Positions 1 to 10,669 of a DNA stretch of 64,000 nt are shown here, in pieces; position 1 is the stretch's first letter; each line of letters starts with the position of its first letter. The stretch comes from Begonia masoniana (Eukaryota > Streptophyta > Magnoliopsida > Cucurbitales > Begoniaceae). The position numbers and the translations under genes were made by a program. The stretch is taken from assembly GCA_022432975.1 (NCBI GenBank), contig CM039508.1, forward strand, positions 27,642,788 through 27,706,787. The letters run 5' to 3'. Below the pieces are notes generated by a model, which ran no database searches, had not been told where the DNA came from, and saw nothing but the letters and a program-made list of their open reading frames with translations.

Positions 1-1320
1 TCAACCCTAGGCTCAAGGGGACCACACAGTGGACTTATCGATCAGGATCAACCTGGAGGGACAACAACCACTCAACCCTAGGCCACTGGGATACACGTGC
101 TAGAGCACACTAGGAGGGATGAACCACTCAACCCTGGGCTCAAGGAGACCACAAAGTGGACTTATCTATCAGAATCAACCAGGAGGGACAACAACCACTC
201 AACCCTGGGCCATCGGGACACACGCGCTAGAGCACACTAGGAGGAACGAACTACTCAACCCTGGGCTCAAGGGGACCACACAGTGAACTTATCGATCAGG
301 ATCAACCAGGAGGGACAACGACCACTCAACCCTAGGCCACCGGGATACACGCGCTAGAGCACACTAGGATGGATGAACCACTCAACCCTGGGCTCAAGGG
401 GACCACACAGTGGACTTATCAATAAGGATCAACCAGGAGGGACAACAACCACTCAACCCTGGGCCACCGGGACACACGCGCTAGAGAACACTAGGAGGGA
501 CGAACCACTTAACCCCAGGCTCAAGGGGACCACACAGTGGACTTATCAATCAGAATCAACCAGGAGGGACGACAACCACTCAACCCTGGGCCATCGGGAC
601 ACACGCGCTAGAGCACACTGGGAGGGACGAACCACTCAACCCTAGGCTCAAGGGGACCACACAGTGGACTTATCGATCAGGATCAACCAGGAGGGACAAC
701 GACCACTCAACCCTAGGCCACTGGGAGACACGCGCTAGAGCACACTAGGAGGGATGAACCACTCAACCCTGGGCTCAAGAGGACCACACAATGGACTTAT
801 CAATTAGGATCAACCAGGAGGGACAACAACCACTCAACCCTGGGCCATCGGGACACATGCGCTAGAGCACACTAGGAGGGACGAACCACTCAACCCTGGG
901 CTCAAGGGGACCACACAGTGGACTTATCAATCAGAATCAACCAGGAGGGACAACAACCACTCAACCCTGGGCCACTGGGACACACGCGCTAGAGCACACT
1001 AGGAGGGACGAACCACTCAAGCCTGGGCTTAAAGGGACCACACAATGAACTTATCGATCAGGATCAACCAGGAGGGACAATAACCACTCAACCCTAGGCC
1101 ACCGGGACACACGCGCTAGAGCACACTAAGAGGGATGAACCACTCAACCCTGGGCTCAAGGGGACCACACAGTGGACTTATCAATCAGGATTAGCCAGGA
1201 GGGACAACAACCACTCAACCTTGGGCCACCGGGACACACGCGCTACAGCACACTAGGAGGGACGAACCACTCAACCCTGGGCTCAAGGTGACCACACAGT
1301 GGATTTATAAATCAGGACTA
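1..1320. repeat. 127-bp tandem repeat array (about 10 copies)
   Basis: A unit starting with TCAACCCTGGGCTCAAGG recurs at 1, 128, 255 and 382, and so on to about 1320, giving a 127-bp period and roughly 10.4 copies. Each unit carries two related sub-blocks (CTCAACCCTGGGCTCAAG and CTCAACCCTGGGCCA) and a GCGCTAGAGCACACTAGG block. Copies differ by scattered substitutions, so the array is not freshly amplified. No convincing gene is present; the short open frames are by-products of the periodicity. The array begins before the window. Confidence 0.93.
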
Positions 1321-1333
1321 GCATAGCTCAGAG

Positions 1334-1566
1334 TCCATCTCCATAAGCGGGGACTACCGCTGGACTAGCATAGCTAAGATTCCATCTCCATAAGCGGGGA
1401 GTACCGCTGTTCCATACGCGGGGAGTACCGCATCTCCATAAGCGGGGAGTACCACTGCTCCATACGCGGGGAGTACCGCATCTCCATAAGCGGGGAGTAC
1501 CGCTGCTCCATACGCGGGGAGTACCGCATCTCCTTAAGCGGGGAGTACCGCTGCTCCATACGCGGG
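1334..1566. repeat. 24-bp tandem repeat arranged as 48-bp dimers
   Basis: Units alternate between CTCCATAAGCGGGGAGTACC and CTCCATACGCGGGGAGTACC, each about 24 bp and paired into a 48-bp dimer repeated about four times. A degenerate leading copy lies at 1334-1362. The array directly follows the 127-bp array, so the two may belong to one larger repeat. Confidence 0.9.
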
Positions 1567-3173
1567 TACGTCTGAGACAAACCCCCTGATAGTCTCCGCA
1601 TACGGCCCCGGATGAGAGTGCCAGACGGTTTGTCAAATATCAACTCCAATTGGCTCCACAGAAGAACCAACACCTGAATAAAACCCATCGGCAGGCCAAT
1701 ATAATATACCTCAACTCGAGTCTGTCCGCTAAGGAGAGTAAAACATGATTGTTAAACTCTACGCTGCCGTATAAATCAAGTAAAGCGTATACATGCCTAA
1801 CTGATGTGGAATGCACCCACTAATAAAACTGTCGACGTGAATACTAGTGGTATCATACCAAAATAATATGTGCAGGCTAGGCTAGGCACAACACAACAAA
1901 TATAATAACACATACCTGTGAGGCGAGTCCTCCTAACCTCGGCAACCGGTAGATCCTCAGGAATCGTTTCTAACCCAGCAAAATCCTCCACTCTGGGAAA
2001 CAAATATAAAGGAGGAACCCCATTAGAGTCTAATAGGGGTTAGAAATGATAGAAAATGCGAACCGGGGCAAAAACGAGCCCAAACGACTCAAGTTGAATT
2101 TTGGTCAAAAAGTCAAAGTCAACGGTCAAGTCAAAAAGTCAACGGTTGACTTTGACAGATCAGACCGGTCCGGGTCGGACCGGTTCAGGTCGGGTTAGGA
2201 TCGGACCGTTTCGGGTCTGTTCGGTCCGAGTCAGGTCGATCTGGGTCAGCTTGGCTCGGGTCGGTTCTAGTAGGTTCGGGCTGGGTCTGGGTTGGACTCA
2301 GCCCGAACCCAGGTCGGGTTCGACCGGATCAAGCCCAGGCCCAACTCGGTCTTGGGCCCGAGTCGACTCGGCCCAATGCTGAGTCAACTCGCCCATCGAC
2401 CGAGTCAACTCGGCCATCGACCTCACCAATTCGGCCGACGACGACCGAGGTACCAAACCCGCTTTCCGACCACCTTTCCGACCAAAATCGATTTCCAACC
2501 CGTTTCCCATCTCCATTCCGGTCGATTCCAGCCAAAAACAACAAACAATCGACCACAAATCACAGATCGATAAAACCCCAAAAATCAAAAACTTTATGGG
2601 CAAAAAAATCGAGAGCAAGAGAGCTTACCGTCGAGAACAGCCTTCAGCAAAGCTGCTCTACACATTAGGACGAACGTTTTGACACCGAGATCGCACCAAA
2701 CGGAGGCCGTTTCAGCGTCGACGATTCCTCTCCCTCGCGTCGGCTTTCTCCCTCTCTCTCCTTTCTGTTTTCTGCCGACAGAAGAAACAATAAGGTTTCT
2801 TCGAAAACCTTATTGTTTAAAATTTAAATCTTTAATTAATTTATTTTACTTAAATTAACTCTTTTATTTAATTTATATACTAAATTCATTTAATGTTGGG
2901 TTTCTCGATTTCCAATTCTTACCGAATAACTACCTTCGGTAAAAATTCCGACGCCTCTCACCCGTGAATTGAAATCACTCGAGACACCTGAACGTCAACA
3001 TACCTTTTTTTTTTTAATTTGATTTACTTAAATTTTCCGTACGAGCCATAATTGACCAAAAATCTTACGTCCCCCACTTTCTGAAAATTCGCGAAATCGA
3101 GCTCAAATTTACAATTAAAATTCGCAAAAAATTTATTTGAAAATTCATCTTAATTAATTTGGCAGATTTTACA
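1567..3173 (-). mobile_element. Probable minus-strand LTR right end (partial, uncertain)
   Basis: There is no coding capacity. Features in order are a unique stretch, repeated GTCAAC/TTGAC motifs at 2105-2150, a GGTCGG/GGACCG-rich block at 2160-2360, a pyrimidine-rich block at 2725-2770 and AT-rich sequence. The order resembles the long minus-oriented LTRs at 31175 and 49516 (tandem array, GC-rich leader-like block, AT-rich end). The right border is set at TTTTACA near 3173, which would read TGTAAAA on the minus strand, because intron-like sequence of the receptor-kinase gene begins there. The left end and TSD are outside the window, so this is inference. Confidence 0.35.
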
Positions 3174-3439
3174 CAATCATTCAAAAAATCATAGAAACAT
3201 ATTGTTCCAATCGAGCAATCTGATCATGGATTTTACATTTCAAACGAATGAAATAATTTAAAACACAGAACAAAGTGAAGTTCTTCTAAATCAAAGGGGT
3301 AAAACTCATACATATCTGAAAAACTATCAGAATTTAGAACATTGCATGAGAAGTGATTGATATTTTCTTTATCTCTCCGGCAAACCAAACAAAAAACAAC
3401 CAAATGGAGTAAAAGAGAAAAACAGGGAAAGAAACCTAC

Positions 3440-3854
3440 AGAGAAATGACAAAGCACTCGGTAGAGCTAGCGATCATATTCCAAGTGCAGGGATCCACAG
3501 AATTTATATCCCAACCACCCATCACACTCAGCTTGTCCTCCATCTTGCTCTTCACAGACATCAAAGCCGCCACCACACAACCCAAACAAAAGCTCAGGCA
3601 GCAAAAATAGTTAGCAATGGCCAGTAAACAAAATGGGTTTTCTTAATTATCAATAAAAACTGCCCAATGGTTCAATCAGTTCATCGGTTTTTTTCAGATG
3701 AAAAAGCAATTAAAAGAAAAACCCAGAAATGGTTTTAAATGAACAAACCTTCATAGTTGACACCCTTGGGAGACAAATGGTTATCAGACGCCCCTACATT
3801 TTTCACCCAGAAAAAGAGGAAAATGAAAACGACCACCTTTTCAAGATCCATCAT
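3440..3854 (-). pseudogene. 5' exons of an LRR receptor-like kinase (At5g45780/NIK-type), probably broken
   Basis: Exon 1 (3854 to 3749) starts ATGATG and encodes 35 residues: a hydrophobic signal peptide (VVVFIFLFFWV) and SPKGVNYE, ending at GAAG|GTTTGT. After a 176-bp intron, exon 2 (3572 to 3440) encodes VAALMSVKSKM, GGWDINSVDPCTWNM and FVISL. This is the conserved LRR N-terminal cap of the LRR-II/NIK receptor kinases. Exon 2 is exactly 133 bp with a GTAGGT donor, matching the 133-bp second exon I recall for SERK/NIK-type genes. Two things look broken: the acceptor dinucleotide reads GG instead of AG, and the second cap cysteine region is altered (IASSTEC where relatives have VxCSSEG). No LRR or kinase exon follows in the 260 bp of intron left before the repeat at 3173. 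The remaining exons could lie left of the window. Confidence 0.7.
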
Positions 3855-6039
3855 GAAGACCAACAAGCCGAAAATGGCACTGGGCCAGGCCAGTTTCTAG
3901 AGCACTTTTTGTAGCATGTCATGCGAATGCAGAAGAAATCAAATCATTTCACGAAAAGTTTAATCCTTTGCGAACGCAATGGGATGGCTGAAATGGGTTT
4001 GGAATGGCGCATGCGCAAATGAGAATGAAGCAGTTTAAAATGCTTGAAAGCTGTGTAGGCCAACGGAAGAAGAGGAAGAAGACTTCTCGATATTCGGAAA
4101 GCAGTGGCAGCCATATTGTTGTGTTAGTACACGTCCCTTGTAAAGAAAATTACTAAATAAATTTCTTAGAGGATTAATGAGTAAGTTTCATTATTCAATT
4201 TCATTTTAACTAATTTAAAAATCGAAATTGGACCGAGCTGTAATCAAATCAAAGCAAACCAAACCAAGCTTAAATTTTCCTTGAATATATGGTAAGTTTT
4301 AGTCAATAATTCTTCCAAAAAAAAAAAAAGGATGAGAATTAATTAAGAATGGTAATTTATGTATTATATTTAGATTATTTTATTATAAATAAAGAGTACG
4401 AGAGTGTTTTGAAATAATATGAATATTGTCCAAGTCAAATTACTCTCCAAAGTGGTCTGTTTTCCTAGAGTAACTTGTGATAATTTCCGATTCAGTTTCT
4501 GCCAGACCTAGACTTTATCTTTTTGTTTTGTGTGTTTGTTTAGTAGTAATATTATTATGGAGTCATATTATGATCATCAAAAAACTTCAATAAACACCTC
4601 CTCCGACCAATTTTTACAAACTTAGAGTAAAGAACTTTTGATGTTCTAGATTCAATTTTCAGAGGTTGGAATCGAATCAAATCGAATTGACAATCTTAAC
4701 TCAGTTCGTTTTCATGTTTCAACCAAGTAAGTCTCGCTCTATCAATAATGTTTCTTTACCTAAGTTTTGTTCATATATTCAACATGTGTATTTTTGAGAT
4801 CTAAAATAATAGAAAATCAAGCAAAATGTTAAAATTGTAATAAATAACATTGCTAGAAAGACTAGTCATGTAATAATTTACGCCAGAGGTCACAATTCAA
4901 GCTCAAATAATCGAAGGATTAATGTGGGTAACACTATTCAAAACATCAATTTATGTTATTCTGTCTAATTATATAAAATGAGATTGTGTAACAGTTTAGG
5001 ATTCCTAATTTAAAAATTAAATTTTGAATTTCCCCAAATCAACATAATCAAAACCTAATTCATGATTTGATTCTTTAAATTCCAAAAAATCTGCTCAAAC
5101 CAAGGTTATAGCAAATTTCACTCTCTCTAATTGACCAAGCAATTAGTGGGAGCTAGGAATCCAATTTGGAGATCGAGTTTGGTGATCTTCAGCAGAAAAA
5201 TCCGAGTGGATCTCGGATTTGATGGAGTGAGTTGTTACAAACCCCTCCTATAAATGGTGAGGCTCGATGAAGAGGGAAATCACCCCAGAGCTCTCCCTCT
5301 CTCAATTTCTTATTTAGAGAACGGTTCATATCTTACCTTCCTCAGTCTTCGACCACCACTCACCGCCCAAAATTGATTGGGGTTCTACAAGAGCTTCGGA
5401 CAAATCTTTGCCAAAACACTTCTCTGGCTGAGACCTCCTGCAACACTCCGAGAAACCACCTCTTACATGAAGTTAAGCTCTTCAGCGTGCAACAGCTTCG
5501 ACCGCAGAGAAAACACACTCTCTGTGTTTCAGCCAAGGGAGAAGCGCGAAGAAAACTCACGAAGGAAGGAGAAAAAAGAGGGTTCAGATTTTTTCTTTAA
5601 AACCTGAACTGATTCATTTAAAGGCGGTCCAACCTAATTGGCCCAGCAAACTGATCCAGCCCAACTGAACCGAACCCGACCTAATTTCGAGAAGAAATTC
5701 CCAGACCGAACCATATTGCTTTCGAACCGTCAAAATTTGACCAAAAGCTATCTGAAATGATTTTAATTCGACTGAACCGATCTAAGAATAAACCGATAAG
5801 AAATTTCTGCCTATAACCTTTTGAAATGAATTTATTAAAATAGAAAATTAATATAAAAAATTCTATTTAGGCAGGAAAAATCCCGAAAGTTGTCCGAATC
5901 AATATAATTCGACCATATTCGACCTAAGAGTACACGTAAGAAATTTATGTCTAAATTCTTCTGAAATTGGATTTATTTAAGTTGGAATTTGATGCCAATA
6001 TTTTATTCAGGAAAGATAATATTTTATTTGGTAGATATT
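3855..6039. other. Gene-poor stretch upstream of the receptor-kinase exons
   Basis: AT-rich, with no convincing gene on either strand. The first few hundred bases are the likely 5' leader and promoter side of the minus-strand receptor-kinase fragment. From about 5600 to 6040 there are GAACCGA/CCCGACC motifs and related AAATTT blocks, a composition typical of decayed LTR sequence, but I could not define borders. The right edge at about 6040 is the truncated 3' end of a copia element. Confidence 0.5.
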
Positions 6040-8152
6040 ATTTAGGAAAGATGCTAAGTTGATCTGTAGATGGTGCGTAGGCGAGACTCAAAGATCCATT
6101 TTTTACCTTTTCCCAGACAAAATGTTGATCAATTTCCACATGTTTGGACCGAGCGTGAAGAACAAGATTTGATGCAAAACTTAGAGTGATGATATTATCA
6201 CAGTATATAATAGGAGATGACCGGGGAGAGAGGCGCAGCTCTGTGAGTAAGAACTGAATCCAGAGTATTTCAGCAGCTCTATTAGCCAGAGCACGATATT
6301 CTGACTCGGTACTTGATTGGGAGACAGTTCGTTGTTTTGAGGATGACCAGGAAATTAAATTCTGATCGACAAAGATACAATACCCGTTTGTGCTACGATG
6401 ATCATCAGGGCATGATGCCCAGTCAGCATCGGTGTAGCCAAATATAGCATGATCTGAGTTGTGGTGAAGATGAAGTCTCAAATGAGCAGTGCCCTTTAAG
6501 TATCTGAGAACTCGCTTGACAACTTGCATATGAGATCCGTTGCTACATGCATGAATTGACAGAGTTTGTTGACAGCAAAGGATATATCCGGCCTTATGAG
6601 TGTGTAGTACTGAAGAGCACCAAGAATACTGAGGTATTTGGTTAAATCAGATAGTGGTTTACCGGCATGAATAGAGATTGGCGGAAGAGCAAGTGCAGTG
6701 AGATGAGGTTTCGAGTCCAACATTCCAATTTTGACTAGTAAATTCCAAATATACTTTGTTTGACTCAGATGTATACCATTCGAGTGATGATGAACCTTAA
6801 CGTCAAAAAAAAATGTAACGTGCTGAGATCCTTGATAGCAAACAGTTGAGAAAGATGCATGATCAATTCAGAAATCAGAGCCGAAGACGACCCTGTCACA
6901 ATAATATCATCCACATATACTAAAACCACAAAAATATCAGAGGTAGTATGATGAATGAACATAGAGGTATCAACTTTAGAATCTATGAAACCCTAATTAA
7001 GAAGACATACTTAGCTTGAAGAACCATGAACAGGGTGACTGCTTTAGACCGTATAGAGAACGTTGAAGTTTGCAGACATAATCGAGATGGTCAGGGGTCA
7101 ATGAGGCCCTGAGGTTGTTGCATATAAACGTCCTCAAGTAGATCACCATGAAGAAAGACATTCTGAATATCTAACTGTTTGATGCTCCATTGCCGAGAGG
7201 GTGAAATGCTGAGAATGAGTCGAATTGTTGTTGGTTTAATAATGAGACTGAATGTCTCATGAAAGTCAAGGCCCTGTGTTTGTTGAAAGTCTTTTGCGAC
7301 GAGGTGAGCTTTGAATCTATCAATTGCTCCATCTGAGCAGAGTTTTATCTGAAATACCCACTTGGAACCAAGAATTCAAGAGTTATTTGGTTTTGGAACC
7401 AGAGACCATGTACCTTGAGATTGAAGAGCATCAAACTCCTTTTGCATAGCCATACGCCACTCGACAAGGCTGGAAGCTTCCTTATAAAAGGAAGGTTCAC
7501 ACAGTGTGTTACCTGCAACACTAAAAAAGATTCACGATTTGAAAATGTTAGACTTCGAACGCGTAACCATTGGATGCTCATTCACAGTCAGAGGTTCCAC
7601 CGAGCTCACTACTTGGTCATGCGAAGAAGAGGATGCTATGGATGGAGAAGAAGAGGGAGAGTGGGTTTTGATAGTTGGAGGACGATAATGAGGAGAGGTA
7701 GGTGATAGGGGTAGAGAGGTAATGATGGAAACAACAGGAGATTGAACAATGGAGATGAGGTGAGTTAGAAAAGGAAATATCAGTTCATTGAAGATGACAT
7801 GTCGTGAGATATAGATTCGACCACTTGTTGTGTGAAGACATTAGTATCCTTTGTGGTGACTGCTATACCCTAGAAAAACACAAGGAGTTGATCGGAATTC
7901 GAGTTTATGGGTGTTATAAGGACGTAAAAACGGAAAGCACTGACATCCAAAAATTCCAAGGTGATTGTAAGAAAGAACTTTGTTATACAGGACTTGGAAC
8001 AGTGATTTATTGAGTAAAAATATTGATGGGAGCTGATTAATTAAATATACGGCGGTTCCAAATGCGAAGGGCTAGTATTTTAAATGCATGGATGTGTGAG
8101 CAAGAAGAGTTAAATTGGTTTCAACAATGTGTCAATTTTTCCATTCAACTCG
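6040..8152 (-). pseudogene. Ty1/copia pol 3' half (RT and RNase H), truncated
   Basis: Read on the minus strand, this is the second half of a copia polyprotein. The linker before RT and the RT start (KWVFQIK near 7340, FLHGDL near 7160) are followed by the catalytic YVDD in VLVYVDDIIVTG at about 6917-6906, [11 protein letters not shown] near 6600, and RNase H with YTDADWASCPDDHRSTNGY, STESEYRAL and HARSKHVEIDQHFV between 6500 and 6090. Several stops and frameshifts break it. It ends at about 6045 inside the usual C-terminal motif, with no 3' LTR beyond, so the element is 3'-truncated. The 5' half (gag, protease, integrase) lies at 16795-18846 across an 8.6-kb insertion. Confidence 0.88.
8010..8152. 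repeat. 143-bp flank duplication, left copy
   Basis: Copia sequence from TTGAGTAAA to CCATTCAACTCG is repeated at 16795-16937 on the other side of the inserted element, with roughly 8 % differences by eye. It replaces the 5-bp TSD an LTR element should have. Confidence 0.88.
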
Positions 8153-9345
8153 TGATGGGGGCTAGGGTCCCAACCATGACACTCAGCTCACATTCGCGAA
8201 AGCTTAAACGAAGAGAAAGAAAACGCACAGAAACAAGGATGAAAAAACAGAGAAAATGGCGTGGAGGGAAGAGAGTGATACCGAGTAAATCGTGCAGTGG
8301 GCAAGTGGACAATCTCCTCAGAGAGTGCTGGGAGGATGGAGGGCGACGACCCTTGGCTGCACCGATAAGCATTGACGAGCTTTTGTTCCTTCAGCAGAAA
8401 GAACAACAGTGCTAGGAACTGGCTGTTCCACCTTCGGCTGCTTTCCGACTCAGAGGCTTGGAGTGAAAGGAGGAGAAGGGAGCTTGACCAAACAACCATC
8501 TTGGACGAAGGGAGGCTCGGCTCCTCGGTGAATCATTCACTGACTGCTCGGTGCTTGGCACCTACAAAGGAAATCCCTTCTTTGAAGAAAACTCTTAAGC
8601 AATTTTCCAAATATTGATCAATTAGCTAAACTCATTACAAAGGAGGAAAGGTTACAGAGAAAAAGAATCAAAAGAGAAGGGAGGAAGAAGCTGAAGAGGA
8701 GAGCGTCTACAAATTCTGCCCGTTAATAGATGTTGGAGATCAACCGGGTCGCGTGAATCGAACCGATCGGGTGAACCGATCATGCTGGCGCGCGTGCTAT
8801 GGCTTGCTGGTGCGCGCTAGCTGTCTGGCACGTCCACTGGCATTGTCTGGCGCGTGCATGGGCTCTGTCTAGTTTGTGCGTGCGCTGGCGCTCGCTGGGG
8901 CGCACTGGCGCGCGCGCGCTGTTGCGGCGATGCACGCGACGTGTCTTCTCATGCGCGCGCTGCTGCGAATACTGATGCACGCCAACTATTCAACGAAATG
9001 CTCCAAAGAGGTTCCAACTTGATCTTTAATGCCTTCTTTTGCTCCAAGCCTTGGACCCATCTTAACATTCCTAAAGACTATTACAAATATGCAAACTAAA
9101 GGAAAGCAAGGCTAACGTTTGCCAAATAATTTTAAAAGGCTAAGTTTGCCCAATGCTAAAAGTTTCCTAAATACAAATTAAATACAATGCGCTTGGTTAC
9201 ATAAAGGAAAATAAATTCTTTCTTCATTAATTTCTTTCCAAGCCTTGAGAAATCTTTCACCTACAAAATTCCACAAGTCCATTAGATAGAAAATAGATAA
9301 ATTACCTTGGCTTGTACTAGACGGATCAGAGTCGTAGGCATATCA
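8153..9345 (-). repeat. 3' LTR of the LARD-like element
   Basis: On the minus strand it runs from TGATATGCC (9345) to CCCCATCA (8153). It contains a CpG-rich block with alternating GCGCGC runs at about 8785-8970. It is about 10 % diverged from the partner LTR at 15533-16790. Confidence 0.82.
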
Positions 9346-9358
9346 TCCCCTCCTGGTT

Positions 9359-10189
9359 CTTGAGGATTTGTCCTCAAATCCAATAGGTGAATTCCCAGGG
9401 ATGGACTCATTTAACTTAGGATTAAATTGCTAATAATTTCCTAAGTATGCAATTTAAATAGGGGAAAAGCATATAGCTATCCAATATCTTAAAAACCCTA
9501 TATGTATCAATAAATTTAAAAATTGAATTGTTCATTACCGACAATTTGGAAGCAAACATACAAGATAGTGGCAAAAGACCATGCAAGCATAGTTGAACAA
9601 TTTTTTTTTTTCTAGCTAAGCCAACAAATCAATAGTGAACCAAAAAATGAAAATTATCCTATCAAAAACAACTCTTGGTTCATCCAATGCAAATCCATCA
9701 AAAGAATTAAAACTAAATCAAGCTTAGCATAAAATTCAATTTGATCCAAAACTCAAAGAACAAGTTTTCCACTAACACATGAGTTAGGATTTATCAAAAG
9801 AAAATGGCAACAACAATTGTAACACAAAAACTCTTCTTCCTAGTTATTTCATCAAAGATATGCTTAAGGCAAGAATATAAAACATGGCATTCAAATAAAT
9901 ATAGTAAGAACACAAAAGAGAGAGTTTGATCACAAACTATTAAATCAATCCAATGAACCTACTATTCATTCAATTCATAAAGACAAGTAAGGTTTCCTTT
10001 AGTACATATCTTGTTGTCAAAAATTCATCCGACTCCTTGGCTTATCCATTGCCAATGCGCATTATGGAGTACGAAGCTAAGAACTCATCAAATAGTCTCC
10101 CCCATGAAGGCAAGACAAAAAAAATAGGCATATATTTTTTTTTATTTAAAGTTTACCTTGGCCAACAACAATTTAACTAATTGACCAAA
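9359..10189 (-). other. Internal non-coding region of the LARD-like element, 3' part
   Basis: A-rich sequence with no sustained reading frame and no gag, protease or RT motif on either strand. It is continuous with 13616-15518 once the Cassandra element and its CACTA duplication are removed. Confidence 0.7.
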
Positions 10190-10194
10190 CACTA

Positions 10195-10598
10195 TGTGAT
10201 GACCCGAATGTGAACGTATATGTACGACTGTGGGGCAAACCTCGTGTTGCGGGGCAAACCTCGGGACCTAAGCCGAGTGTAGGCAAATCCCGGACTCAAG
10301 TATAGGCAAATCCCGGGTCGTAAAGAGGGGGTCGTCACAATCCCACATCGCTTGGAGAAGTATATAGAAATGAAACATATGTAAGAGATCCATCCCAAGA
10401 TAGCAAGACGCATTTTGGAGCACAATTGGCAACGGATCCCATAAGAACTCCGAAGTTAAAAGTGCTTCGGCGAGAGCAATTCCAGGTTGGGTGACCTTCT
10501 GGGAAGTTCTCGCCAAACAAAGCCGTGAGGGGAGGATATTGGGCTGTGGCCCAATCCCCAGAGCGGACAATATCTTGCTGGGAAAAGGGGTCGTTACA
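10195..10598 (+). repeat. 5' LTR of the Cassandra TRIM
   Basis: 404 bp, TGTGATGACC to GTCGTTACA, followed two bases later by the primer-binding site. It also contains ATCCCACATCGCTTGGAGAA, a short motif seen in many plant LTRs. Confidence 0.92.
10420..10515 (+). other. 5S rRNA-like segment in the 5' Cassandra LTR
   Basis: The blocks GGATCCCATAAGAACTCCG, AAGTTAAAAGTGCTTCGG, GCGAGAG and GGTTGGGTGACC, followed by GGGAAGTTCTCG, line up in order with plant 5S rRNA, including the Pol III internal control region (A box and C box). It is not a functional 5S gene, because both ends of the rRNA are missing and the context is an LTR. Confidence 0.88.
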
Positions 10599-10600
10599 AA

Positions 10601-10612
10601 TGGTATCATAGC
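10601..10612 (+). other. Primer-binding site (tRNA-Met type) of the Cassandra TRIM
   Basis: TGGTATCATAGC, one mismatch from the canonical TGGTATCAGAGC, two bases after the 5' LTR. Confidence 0.85.
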
Positions 10613-10669
10613 CTGTACCCAACCGAAAATGTGGCCAACGAGGACGTTGGGCCCCTTAGTGTAACACCC

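Noticed and set aside
1..1320. CRISPR-like or centromeric array
   Set aside because: The repeats are contiguous 127-bp units without unique spacers, and the organism is a plant. A centromeric role cannot be supported from 1.3 kb.
2101..2618. Overlapping open frames in the GC-rich block near 2100-2600 on both strands
   Set aside because: They come from repeated GGTCGG/GACC words that avoid stops; the region has the composition of an LTR leader.
10420..10515. A genuine 5S rRNA gene
   Set aside because: The segment lies in an LTR, lacks both rRNA ends, occurs in both LTRs and diverges at conserved positions.
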